DNA from: Gigaspora rosea
Taxonomy: Eukaryota > Glomeromycota > Glomeromycetes > Diversisporales > Gigasporaceae
Direction: 5' to 3'
Length of the DNA: 64,000 nucleotides
Assembly (NCBI GenBank): GCA_003550325.1
Contig: QKWP01000136.1
Span: 100,533 to 164,532 of the forward strand
In this document: piece by piece, positions 44,160 through 55,179 of the stretch
Layout: each line of letters starts with the position of its first letter
Numbering within the stretch: the stretch's first letter is position 1
Position numbers and translations under genes: made by a program
The notes under the pieces: model-generated
What the model was told of the DNA's origin: nothing
Database searches by the model: none
What the model saw: only the letters and a program-made list of their open reading frames with translations

Positions 44160-44600
44160 TAAATTATTAGATAATATATAGAAAATATATAGAAATAAGT
44201 AATTATTTACACCAAATATTAATTACATATTTCATAGTAATATATTTATATATATTCTAATAAATATATAGTAATTTATTCGATAATATATAATAAATAA
44301 TTAGTAAATTAATTAACCAATATACCAAATATTAACTATGTATTTTATAGCAATATATTTATATATGTTCTAATAAATATATAGCAAATATTTATAAATT
44401 TATTAGATAATATATAATAAATATATAGTAAACTAATTAAATAATATACTAAATATTAGCTATATATTTTTATAGTAATATAATTATATATGTTCTAATA
44501 AATATATAGTAAATTTATTAGATAATATATAGAAAATATATAGAAATAAGTAATAATTTGTACTAAATATTAACTATATAATACTATATGAGTATAAATA
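44160..44600. repeat. Tandem repeat, ~115-120-bp unit, about 3.6 copies
   Basis: Each unit carries TTATTAGATAATATATA, TACTAAATATTAxCTAxATATTT, TAGTAATATATTTATATAT and TTCTAATAAATATATAGTAA in the same order. More than 90% AT and directly downstream of the 42.6-kb gene. Confidence 0.7.
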
Positions 44601-44699
44601 TTTTAAAATTATTACTTAGTTATATATAGTAAAAATATAAATAATATTTAAATATATTTATTATATATTTTTAAAATATTTTTCCAAAAATATATATTA

Positions 44700-45316
44700 T
44701 TTTTACCAGTGAAAGATTGAGCGAATATAAGTTATATGCTAATGAATATAGTCAATCAATCTAGAATAAATCGGAATTTATCCGTAAAAAAGTTTTTATA
44801 AGGATAAAAAAATATTTTCCTTTCTAATTAGGAGATAAATACTGTAGTCTTAGTATATGCATAGATAAATTCAAATCCGGTGAACAATAATATTACGCAC
44901 ATCGCACAATAATTTTACTCCACTGTTATTGATATGTGCCAAATGTGCCGTACGATGTAAGTATTAGTTAGATCGAATGAAGAATAAAAAATATAGTAAG
45001 TACTAAATGAAATAGAAGTATATAAAGTTATGAAGAATAAAACGAATATATAAAAGCAGAATAAAAACTGTATTCTAAATAACTCACTTGATAGAAGGAC
45101 TCATTTGATATATCTCACTTGACGAATTGCTGAATTTCATAATTTTCTTTGCTTTTAATAATGTTCTTTTTTAATTATTTGCTAAATCTCTTTACATTAT
45201 CTACACTCATATAAAATTTAAAGTAAGCTCTGTTCGTTATTTTATTAATTTATATATAAATATATGCAAAATATGAATTAAAAACTATGAAATATATACT
45301 TTAAAAAAAAACAATT
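44700..45316. other. Gene-free stretch
   Basis: AT-rich with no recognised gene, RNA or repeat. Tandem-like CTCACTTGATAGAAGGACTC/CTCACTTGACGAA words lie near 45085-45130. Confidence 0.35.
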
Positions 45317-46658
45317 TTAAAGACTAGCATACAAAACAAAATTAAAAACTAATATTAAAGACAACAATTCATATCCGGGCAATGTACAGGTCTGAGAGCT
45401 AGTAGATGTGGTTCCAGATGCATTTTGAGTCCTATTAGGGAAGGTCCCAGATGCACGTGCATTTTTTACCCAAAGCAATGCGCCCATATACCCTGGACCA
45501 GATTTTATTCTATTTATATTTAAATTAACAAAAAATTCATACCAGTCAGGAATAAATTCAGCGTAAAATGCCCAAGGTCCAAATAAGGTGCCTGCGCCAT
45601 AATGATTATTAGGAGATGTACCATCTATGTATTTTGAAATTTTATAATCACCAATATTTATTGTATACATCATTGTATTAGCAAGCTTAATCATAACATC
45701 ACTGCTAACTTTTAATTTGTCCTTACGCTGCCATGCTCGATACATTCCCCAAATATCATAAAGTGCGTGAATATTAATATGTTCTGGAGATTTAGTACTC
45801 TCAGAATAAGACCAATAATAAGCATCTTTACCATTCTTAGATTTAACTGGTCGAAATTCACTGATCATCCAATTAATAGAAACTTGAATTATATTAAAAT
45901 ATTTATCAACTCTTGTTTCATTATCACCAATAATTTCATGACATTCTGCCATTCTTAAAAATCCATTTGCCATCATTAAGAGTTTTCCATGTCGTATAAT
46001 TTGGATTATAAATTCTTGAATCATTTTCACGAATGAAATACTTTAAATAATAAGTATCAATAGTCTTATCCATTTCAGTTATATATTTATATGCTCGATC
46101 CAAATATGTTACTCCATATTTATAAGGATCATTATCTGTAACATTTTCGTACCAGAGACAAGGTGATTTAAGGATATGGTAAGCTGTGTATGCTATATGT
46201 CCAACTGTATCAAGACCTTCAGAGCCAGCATATCCAGCGCTGCTTCCATTTTCAGGTTTTGTGCACCAGACAAGCTCTCTTTTTCCTGTCCATACAATTC
46301 TTCCATTTTCAGGGTTATTTCGAAGTGAAAGAAAAGTATCTGAATAATTTATCATTATATCAAGAATTTGAGGGTTTTGGGTAACTTCATACATTAAACC
46401 TAAAGCTTCTACGTCTTGACCAGCACTCCTATCTGCTATACTATTATTCAGCGCAGTTTTTGGTATTCTGGAAAGTTGTCCTAGAAAGCTAATGAATGAA
46501 TTAATTTCGTTCTGGGTAACGGATCCATTTAAACTATCGAATGACATATTGTTGCGACTAGGAGGTATTACTTTTGGTCTAGGTGGACATGTTAATGTAT
46601 ATATATAATTGTAAGAAATAATTAAAATAATAAAGAACACTATGATTATGTGATGCAT
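45317..46658 (-). pseudogene. Secreted six-hairpin-glycosidase-like protein, one frameshift
   Basis: On the minus strand, ATG at 46656-46658 begins a signal peptide (MHHIIIVFFIILIISYNYIY) and a globular region. The downstream frame to TAA at 45317 continues the same protein. The switch fits a one-base gain in the A run at about 45983-45986, after TTW. After the shift the sequence (MMANGFLRMAECHEIIGD, then HYGAGTLFGPWAFYAEFIPDWYEF) has the helical-repeat, Gly/aromatic-rich look of alpha/alpha-toroid (six-hairpin) glycosidases, with GQDVEALGLMYEV earlier. The C-terminus has a Ser/Thr stretch and a hydrophobic tail (LLSLILVFNFVLYASL), suggesting a GPI anchor. Total about 447 codons without introns. 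Enzymatic activity is inferred from fold resemblance only. The shift may be a real mutation or a homopolymer sequencing error. Confidence 0.55.
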
Positions 46659-46784
46659 TTCTAATAGTTATAATTTTTTGAAAATTTCAAGTGACGAGTA
46701 ATTATTAGAACAATATATATCAGCGCATACATGAGAATTTTGATTTATAATTTACTACTTAAAAAATGAGAACGATATTTTTTG

Positions 46785-46910
46785 AGATTGGATGGCTGTC
46801 ATTTGACCGGTTACCTGACCATTTATCTGAATGGTCCAGATAGTCTAATAAAGATTGGGAGGCTGTCATTTGAAAGGTTGCTTGACCATGATCCAGATAA
46901 TCTAATAATA
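46785..46910. repeat. Tandem duplication of ~66 bp
   Basis: GGCTGTCATTTGAxxGGTT, CTGACCAT/CTTGACCATG and CCAGATA(G/A)TCTAATAA occur twice in order. An 87-codon minus-strand frame crossing it simply translates the repeat. Confidence 0.6.
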
Positions 46911-47149
46911 TATGGTTAGTTTTTTTTTTATTGGCATCACCATCTGTTTCAGGAGTGCGAATATGGTAGTTATATTTCACTCCAACAGGTTGATTTAAGC
47001 AGATATTTTTTTCAAGAACCAATGAAAATTGATTTAGTCTTGTCTCCTTCCCAATTAGAAAAACTAAAAAAGAGCAAAAGGAATTATTAATTAATTTAAA
47101 AGTTTGAAAATAGCGTTACAAATTGTCAAAATTTTTTTCTTATCGATTA

Positions 47150-47890
47150 GTTGATAAATTATTTCAACTTTCGATTTCTTCAAATAATCGATTGATTGAC
47201 AATTCGATTAGTTGGCCAATCGATTATTCAATAATCGATTAGTTGACCAATCGATTAATCTATTAATCTATTAGTCGATTAATCGATTAATCGATTAGTC
47301 GACCAATCGATAAATCGATTAATCGATTAGTCGATTAATCGATTAATCGGTTAGTTGACCAATCGATTAATCGATTAGTTGGCTAATCAATTAATCAATT
47401 ACTCAAAATTTTGGATTTCGTGATCAAAAAAATTTCATTGATTTCACATATAGTTTACATGAATAGGTACTAATATAATAATAATAAAAAGTTAAATATA
47501 TTTTATATTATTCATGTTTAGCAATCTAGTTTTCCTAGATGTAACAGAAGTTTTTGATATATTATATTTTTGGAAGTGATTGATAACTTGATTTAAAAAG
47601 AATTTACAATATCTGATATTTAGCAAATTTGAACTAATAAGTCTTCTAACTTTAATCGATTGCTAACTAATTGATTAATTGATTTGCTAACTAATCGATT
47701 AATCGATTTGTCAATTAATCAATTAATCGATTTGTCAATTAATCGATTAATCGATGTCAACTAATCGATTAATCAACTATTCGATTAATCGATTTGTCAA
47801 CTAATCAATTAATAGAATAAGTTGTAAAAAATGGAATCGATTAGTTGTCAATTTGTTCAACTAATCGATTTTCAACTTTCGATTTGTATC
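47150..47890. repeat. (AATCGATT)n palindromic simple-repeat arrays
   Basis: Two arrays, about 47195-47400 and 47655-47880, of ATTAATCGATTAGTxGAxCAATCG-type words, separated by ordinary AT-rich DNA. The unit is self-complementary, so either strand can fold. Confidence 0.85.
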
Positions 47891-48250
47891 ACTAATTGAA
47901 AAGAAGAAATATTCGTCAAATTCTTTCCGGTGACTAATAAAGTAATTTCAATTATGTAAATAATACAGTATTAACTAGGAAAACGGTGTTACGATCGGTT
48001 GGGAGAGCTTGATGAAATTGGGCCGGTTTAGTTCGTTCGTGAACAAATAGTGATTAAGATTAAACGGTTTAAAATGATAAACTAACACACATAATTACGG
48101 ATGTAAGGGTTCTCTTTATTAATATACAGTAAATCAATACATCGGATTATTATAATAATACTAAATACTATCTCCAATTGTTAACTACTTTTTCGCTGTC
48201 CTCTTCTTTATGAGCTGAAACTAATCCCTTATATATTTTTAATTTGTATG

Positions 48251-48410
48251 GGAGATTTAATCACTCGATTGGAGTTTCAATCACTTGTTTGGAGACTTGA
48301 TCAACCGTTTGGAGACTTGATCACCCGTTTGGAGACTTGATCACCCGTTTGGAGACTTGATCACCCGTTTGGAGACTCGATCACCCGTTTGGAGATCTAA
48401 TCACCCAGCT
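48251..48410 (+). repeat. Minisatellite, 20-bp unit, 8 copies
   Basis: The unit GGAGACTTGATCACCCGTTT recurs at exact 20-bp spacing (starts 48251, 48271, 48291, 48311, 48331, 48351, 48371, 48391). The inner four are nearly identical and the outer units diverged. It contains the palindrome TGATCA. The period is not a multiple of three and there is no open frame. Confidence 0.9.
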
Positions 48411-48429
48411 ATTGTAACTCTTAAGGTGG

Positions 48430-48970
48430 GAGAGCGTATACGTTTCACCAATTTAACTCTAATAGTTACTAGGAGATAAGTTTCTGATTTACTCGAATAA
48501 AGGTCTCTTCAGCACTACACTAGCTTACTTCATTTATTTTCTTTAAGTAAAATCGAAGGAAACTTCTCTACTTGTATTCTATTGTATTGTGTTGTATCGT
48601 ATTGGATATCTTTATTAAAGTCAAATTCATTTGTTTATATACATTTGAATTCAATATACAACATATTAATGTGTTTTTTGGCACGTTAACGTGCTGTTTA
48701 ACACGCTACGTGATAAGCCTAGAACGTTGACGTGCTATTGAGAATGTTTATAATCCGCACCCCTTAACGCTAACACGTTAACGTGTTATGAAGATTTTAC
48801 AAAAAAGGGCTGGTTGTATGTCAATCATCAAGTTTACACGGATTTTGACTACATTTAATGATAAAAAATGGAAATGAAAGTTATCTATATTAAAGAGAAG
48901 ATCTGTTTACAAATGGAGGGGGGTAAGCTAATCGGAAAATTCGAATCTTCTAATGTCACAATTTCGAATT
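48430..48970. repeat. Dispersed repeat, copy B (inverted partner at 5850-6420)
   Basis: Reverse-complement similarity to 5850-6420 as described there. This copy contains ACACGTTAACGTGTTA-type palindromes (48660-48790). The 84-codon frame starting at 48868 lies partly in this repeat and is not supported as a gene. Confidence 0.7.
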
Positions 48971-49184
48971 GTGACTTATGCCACAAACTATGCCAAATTA
49001 AGAAATATAACGACAAAATAATGATACTAATAAAAATAAAAATTGAACATAACAACAGATACCGTTTGTGTCCGAAGCCAAGAATAAACGTTGGGCCGAT
49101 CCGTGTTGATCTCTATAGCTGATTGGTTAACATGTGTGCATGTGACTGGATATCCAACACAAAATCATATCCATTGTTGTACTA

Positions 49185-49345
49185 AACTCATACAGGGTGT
49201 CACCAAAATTCCGGGTCGAAATATGGTCTGCTGGATCGGAATTGATCAATTTTGCCAAGAACATTAAAAATTTTATTGATTAAATCATCCGCTCAATAAG
49301 TAAAAAATGCCCAGCTGATAATTTTGCTATAGAATCTAACTTATC
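49185..49345 (+). repeat. Single arm of the 36735-37125 hairpin family
   Basis: ACCAAAATTCCGGGTCGAAA, GGATCGGAATTGATCAATTT and GCTGATAATTTTGCTATAG follow in the same order as in the left arm at 36741-36850. No inverted right arm is seen. Confidence 0.6.
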
Positions 49346-49721
49346 CCCGGAAATTTGATTATCCTTCTGTAAAAAATGTTGAACCATTGAGTCCTCGCTA
49401 TGCTTCGGACAATTATACCCTATAACAAATTGCAGCATGGAATGATACTATATCGTATATAATGTACGTACGTACATACTGTATTTATATGGGGTACTAT
49501 AGAAATATGTGTTGTATCTAAGTAATGTGCGTATAGATAAAACAAAAAATAGTGTATGGTTAGCAATATTTATAAAATTTATGTAATCCCCTTTTAATAG
49601 TTAGGGTTAGGGTAAGCGCTAATATTGTGTAGAGTTGGTATAGGTTATGGTAAAATTTTTTAAAGAATTTTTTTATGAACTATACCAGTACATATCATCT
49701 TAATTTCTACTATACATACTA

Positions 49722-49887
49722 GTGTTCCGCATGATTCGGACTGGGCGGGTATTTTTAAAGATCCGGACCCAGTCCGAACATTGGTTCAGATCTAAAGTTA
49801 GTGTCCGAACTCGTATCACTTAGATCCGAGTCCGGTCCGATCCGTGAAATTTATGGATGCTATAGTTGATTAAGCCCTATGTCCTCG

Positions 49888-49932
<45 letters not shown>

Positions 49933-50192
49933 AAAAAAAAANATATTAAAAGGTTAGGTTATATAATTAATTTGTTGACATATTTTATATCGCTCATGTT
50001 GGTTGTCCTAAAGTGAAAATAGTGAAAATCAGCCAATTTGCAATCAGTATTATTCTAATAAGACTGGACCGGGTATTACCCAAGCAGATCTTTGTATGGT
50101 CCGAACCCGTATCGATTCTGATAAATTAAGGGTTCCGTTCAACAGACCGGACCGGACCCGGACGAGACCCGGATCTTTTGCAGAACATTAAT
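49722..50192. mobile_element. MITE with TAGTGTTC(C/T)GCA termini, rich in GGACCxGGACC words
   Basis: The left end AGTGTTCCGCATGATTCGGA and the right end (inverted) ATGTTCTGCAAAAGATCCGG match over about 30 bp. The interior repeats TCCGGACCCAGTCCGAAC/CCGGACCGGACCCGGAC and includes an oligo(A) tract with an N at 49942. GC-richer than its flanks. 28762-28832 is probably a relic. Confidence 0.6.
49890..49942. other. ~40-nt poly(A) ending in an ambiguous base (N at 49942)
   Basis: A long A homopolymer, a TT interruption and more A, then N. Probably an assembly join or unresolved homopolymer inside the MITE. Confidence 0.8.
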
Positions 50193-50289
50193 ACATACTA
50201 TACTTATTTATATGCATATCCAATATTTGGGGCGCTACAGGGCACAACACGCACTTATCGTTATCTTTTTGGATCTTTTAGATTTTAAA

Positions 50290-50432
50290 TCCGAAAATAA
50301 GCTACCCCCTTTGTTAAATTTAAAATCCCTATAAATTTTTAATTCTGAAAATAAGCTACCTCTATTTTTTTATTCAAAATTAGCCAAAAAAGGTAGCTTA
50401 TTTTCAGAAACATACGGTACTATTTTTTTTCT
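50290..50432. mobile_element. Short element of the AAATAAGCTACC family
   Basis: GAAAATAAGCTACCCCCTTTG, GAAAATAAGCTACCTCTA and (inverted) GGTAGCTTATTTTCAG with terminal CATACGGTA match the ends of the 27399-28174 element, without the large palindromic core. Confidence 0.6.
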
Positions 50433-50900
50433 AACTTTAATTATAATGTAGCTTTAATTTTATATGCAATTTTTTACTTAGAAACACATTTGTTTTGACT
50501 ATCATATTACACTTGATTCTAAATTTTGATTGGTCAAATTACATAGGATGAACAATTTTTGTAGAAATCCTATCTAAGATAGTGTTGCTAGGAGTTTAAT
50601 ACACAGGGATGTTTATTCAAATTTTGGCCTGAATTAAGCTTAATTTAGACCAAAATTAGAAATTACACTATTGTGCATTATTTTGCACTTATATGTTAAA
50701 GCTAATGTATTTTTTTTGTATTAGTAGTTTGTTTATATACCTATTGGGTGATCAACACCTTCATCAAGTAATATTAAATGTGTTTTATAAAAAGAAAAAA
50801 TAGCTAGAATTAATTAAATACATATAATAAGTCTTTTTTTTGCAATTTGGTTTGTTATTGCTAGTATATATATTTTATTTTTTATTTTTATTTAGGAAAA

Positions 50901-51182
50901 ACTATTTGTACACTACATGTATATACACAGGTACTAATTAATTGATTTGCAAATCTGCATAAAATATAAATTATAGACCAAAATTAAACCCAATTTAAGA
51001 TTAGGGTTAGGGTTAGCTTTTGGATTGGAAGGGGTTATAGTTTATATAAAATTTTGCAAGTAATTTTTTTTGTTAGAGCCCGAAGAGTGGTTTCATAAGC
51101 AAAATTTTAAGTTATTATATGTACGTGTACCTGTGTTAAGTTATCATATGTACTCGCATTTATATACTAGTGTACAAATAGT
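50901..51182 (-). mobile_element. MITE, TTAGGG-containing family, copy d
   Basis: ACTATTTGTACACTACATGT at the left and ACTAGTGTACAAATAGT at the right are terminal inverted repeats. The interior carries GATTAGGGTTAGGGTTAGC and is the inverted counterpart of 23508-23755. 282 bp. The 78-codon frame starting at 51070 runs from this element into T-rich DNA and is not a gene. Confidence 0.8.
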
Positions 51183-51184
51183 AA

Positions 51185-52065
51185 TTGTCTTATTATTATT
51201 ATTATTATTTTATTATTTTTTTTATTTATATATTTATTATTATTTTTTTTTATTTATAAGCTTATATTTTATTTTATTTTTTTTTAAATTATTTTATCAT
51301 TTTTAAATTTAGTTTTTTTTTTTATGCTTTTTTTTTATTTAATTTATTTTTTTTGATTAATTATTAAATTTAATTTAATTTTTTTTTCAGTTTTTTTATT
51401 TTAATTATCTTTTTATTTTTTTTTATCTTTTCTATTTTTTTTAATTTTATTATTTTTTACTTATTATTTTTAATTAAATTTTTTTTAATTTAAAACTTTA
51501 TATTTTTTTTTATTTTTTTCGATTTTTTTTAATTTATTTTTTTGACTTTTATTTTAATTTTTATTTTTTTATTAAATTATTTTTTATTATTTAAATTTTT
51601 TTTATTATTTAAATTTTTTTTATTATTTAAATTTTTTTTTATTATTTATTTTTTTATTCTTTTTTTAAAATGGACCTTTTGTTTTATTTATTTTGTATTT
51701 ATTTTTTATTCTTTTTTTTAAATTTTTATTATTATTATTTATTTTTATTTTATTTTTTTTATTTATTAGTATTTTTTTTTAAAATTTTAAAGTTCTTTTT
51801 TTTTAATTTTGATCTTTATTTTTTATAAAATTTGGTTTTTTCTTTTTTTTTTTAATTTTATTAATTTATTTTTTATTTAACTTTTATTAATAGTTTTTTA
51901 AATTTATTTTAATATGGTTTTATCAATTTTTTTATTTTATTTTTTTATTTTAATTTTTTTTAAAGGTTCTTTTATTTTTTTTAATTTTTTTAACTTTTTT
52001 TTTAATTTTTATTTATTTATTTAAGTTATTATTTTATTTTTAATTAATTATTTTTTTAAATTATT
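51185..52065 (+). repeat. ~880-bp T-rich low-complexity tract
   Basis: Almost only T and A, with long T runs on this strand (TTTTTTATT, TATTATTTAAATTT). ATTATTTAAATTTTTTTT recurs three times near 51590-51640. No coding content. Confidence 0.85.
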
Positions 52066-52164
52066 GACTCTTATATGATCGGCCAATCAAATTAAAGATT
52101 AATGATTATACTGTAAGTTATAAATAAATTTTTTATACTGTATATTTTTTTATTAGGATTAATT

Positions 52165-52510
52165 AATTTGTAACCATAGTTACTGTAACCAATCCCAACA
52201 AGTCAATCAAATTCTAAGATCAGGTGTAATATTACACATTTGAACAAGTCAAAACAAATGTTCATTTTGCCAAAAATTGCTTCTAAATCAAAATTTCACA
52301 TATGAAACTACCTTTCGGTTTCTAACAAAAAAAATCTCTTGCTAAATTTTAATGTAACTAAAGCCCTCTCTAACCCAAAAACCTTACACCAAGCCTAACA
52401 TTAATTGCACGGTTTTATTTTTATAGAAAATTTGGTTGATAGTCATGTTACACCTGATCTTAGTATTTACGGTTATAAAATTTATTTTGTAACCTACGGT
52501 TACAAATCAA
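52165..52510. mobile_element. MITE related to 17640-17960
   Basis: GTAACCATAGTTACTGTAAC at the left and GTAACCTACGGTTACAAATC at the right bracket the segment. The internal AACAAATGTTCATTTTGCCA, TCTAACAAAAAAAATCTCTTG and CCCTAACATT-like tracts match the 17640 copy. Confidence 0.55.
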
Positions 52511-53003
52511 TTAATAGACGATTCTCCAGTCAACTGGTTCAAAAATTTTTTTTATGCGAATGCACAGTGACTCTATCTAAAACTTTTTTTTATACTAAGT
52601 TAATCACATTTCTGGCTTAAGAGACTTTTGTAAAGCTTATTAAAACGCATCTAATAGTAGTTAGAGTGTCAAAATCGGCTTGGTGAATACCAAGATATCT
52701 TTAAAAACCCTTTCTTTTACTATATAAATTTCTTTATAAACAATACTATTGTTTGCAAAGAAATTTACATAGTAAAAGAAAGGGTTTTTAAAGATATCTT
52801 GGTATTCACCAAGCTTATTTTGATGCTCTAACCACCATTAGATATGTTTTAATGAGCTTAACAAAAGTCTCTTAAGCCAGAAATGTGATTAACTTAGTAT
52901 AAAAAAAGTTTAAGATAGAGACGCTGTGCATTCGCACTTATAGTAAAATTTATATATAAAAAAAAAATTTTTGAACCAGTTGACTGGAGAATCGTCTATT
53001 AAT
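52511..53003. repeat. ~490-bp near-perfect palindrome
   Basis: Centred near 52748 (AACAATACTATTGTTTG). ATTAATAGACGATTCTCCAG at the left end equals the inverse of CTGGAGAATCGTCTATTAAT at the right. Inner pairs include GTGATTAACTTAGTAT, CTTAAGAGACTTTTGT and ATACCAAGATATCTTTAAAA. It sits at the edge of the MITE above. Non-coding. Confidence 0.85.
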
Positions 53004-53084
53004 TCTTTTTATTAATAAATATTAAATTTTTTTAATAAATGTTAAATTTTTTTATTAATCAATATTAAATTTTTTTATTAGAGC

Positions 53085-55055
53085 CATCACTAAAGCAGTC
53101 TTTGGAGCAATTACTGGAGCAGGACCCTGGACATCTCTAATATAGGTCATAAATGATCTGCATAAATTTGGAAGTTTTTGCTATCCCTAAAATCAAGTAA
53201 ATTTGCTAAAAATTCACTTATTACATATAAATTTTTAGTAATTTGCTAAAACCTAAATTATCATATTTATTTTTATAGATTAAATAATATATATATTTTT
53301 GAGTGCTAAACAAATTTTTTTAGAGCACAATATTAGAATCAATTAGTAAAATTTGGAGAATCAGAGAATTTTTTAGTATTTTTATTAATAAAATTATATA
53401 AAATATTATAATTCTCTAAATTTTACTAATTAATTTTAACATTGTGCCATAAGAAACTTGTTCAGCACATAAAAGTACATTATTTCGGCATATTTAATTT
53501 TATATTTCTTGAAAATTTAAGAGAAGATACTTAATTTTGGATTTTTTGATCAAAAAATTCAAAAAATCCAAAATTAAGCATCTTCTCTTAAATTTTCAAG
53601 AAATATAGAAGTAAATATGCCAAAATAATGTATTTTTATGTGCTGAACAAGTTTTTTATAGCATAATATTAGAATCAATTAGTAAAATTTGGAATTCATA
53701 GAATTTTTTAGTATTTTTATTAATAAAATTATATAAAATATTATAATTCTCCAAATTTTACTAATTGATTCTAATATTGTACCATAAGAAAACTTGTTCA
53801 GCACATAAATGTACATTATTCAGCATATTTAATTTTATATTTCTTGAAAATTTAAGAGAAGATGCTTAATTTTGGATTTTTTTATCAAAAAATCCAAAAT
53901 TAATCATCTTTCTTAAATTTTCAAGAAATATAAAATTAAATATGCTGTAATAATGTACTTTTATGTGCTGAACAAGTTCTCTTATAGCACAATGTTAGAA
54001 TCAATTAGTAAAATTTGGAGAATTATAATATTTTATATGATTTTATTAATAAAAATACTAAAAAATTCTATGATTCCCCAAATTTTACTAATTGATTCTA
54101 ACATTATGCCATAAGAAAACTTGTTCAGCACATAAAAATACATTATTTTGGTATATATGCTGAACAAGTTTTCTTAGAGCACAATGTTAGAATCAATTAG
54201 TGAAGAATTATAATATTTTATATGATTTTATTAATAAAAATACTAAAAAATCTATGATTTCCCAAATTTTACTAATTGATTCTAACATTATGCCATAAGA
54301 AACTTGTTCAGCACATAAAAATACATTATTCTGGCATATTTTCTTTTATATTTCTTGAAAATTTAAGAGAAGATGATTAATTTTGGATTTTTTGATCAAA
54401 AAATCCAAAATTAAGTATCTTCTCTTAAATTTTCAAGAAATATAAAATTAAATATGCCAGAATAATGTATTTTTATGTGCTGAACAAGTTTTCTTATGCC
54501 ACAATATTAGAATCAATTAGTAAAATTTGGAGAATTATAATATTGTATAAGATTTTATTAATAAAAATACTAAACAATTCTATTATTCCCCAAATTTTAC
54601 TAATTGATTCTAACATTGTGCCATAAGAAAACTTGTTCAGCACATAAAAATACATTATTTCGGCATATTTACTTCTATATTTTTTGAAAATTTAAGAGAA
54701 GATGCTTAATTTTGGATTTGTTGATCAAAAAATTCAAAATTAAGCATCTTCTTTTAAATTTTTAAAAAGCATAGTAGTACAAAAAATGAGATAGCTTATT
54801 TTTTGGGTATAATTCTTGCAAAATGCAGGGAATTTGCTAAAAATAAAATATAACATACATAAAATTGCTGTAATTTGCCAAAATGCTTTATATAACCTTT
54901 TTTAAAATTAAACTCAATTTGCTAAAACTTAAATTTGGACCTCAGACCAAATTTTCTGCAATTTGCTAAAAAAAAAATATAACACATATCAGAGATGTCC
55001 GGGTCCTACTGGAGCTATCTTTGAAGCTATTGCTGAAGCTATTACTGCACATTTC
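53085..55055. mobile_element. ~2-kb element of stacked hairpins with terminal inverted repeats
   Basis: The left end (GTCTTTGGAGCAATTACTGG, GCAGGACCCTGGACATCTCT) is inverted at the right end (AGAGATGTCCGGGTCCTACT, GGAGCTATCTTTGAAGC). Inside, two palindromic modules alternate. Module A: CTTGAAAATTTAAGAGAAGA-TxCTTAATTTTGGATTTTTTGATC and inverse. Module B: AGAATCAATTAGTAAAATTTGG ... TAATAAAAATACTAAAAA and inverse. They are joined by AACTTGTTCAGCACATAAAA/TTATGTGCTGAACAAGTT. About four rounds lie between 53290 and 54780. No coding capacity. Confidence 0.75.
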
Positions 55056-55179
55056 TCTGATTGTTGTTTAGAAAAAATGGTAGCCAGAAAAAGTCTTGCG
55101 GTTGTTGTACATTCGTGTCTTATGGTATAAAAAGTATTGGTCATTTTATTTTTCCAATGTGTTTTTGTCAGTTGTGATT

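Noticed and set aside
46759-47022. 87-aa minus-strand ORF next to the glycosidase-like gene
   Set aside because: It translates a recent 66-bp duplication with no recognisable domain; it was kept only as a repeat.
48251-48410. CRISPR array
   Set aside because: Units are contiguous 20-bp repeats with no spacers, and the genome is eukaryotic.
48868-49122. 84-aa plus-strand ORF
   Set aside because: It overlaps the dispersed inverted repeat, whose other copy has no corresponding frame.
51070-51306. 78-aa hydrophobic ORF
   Set aside because: It spans the end of a MITE and the T-rich tract; the hydrophobicity only reflects T-rich codons.
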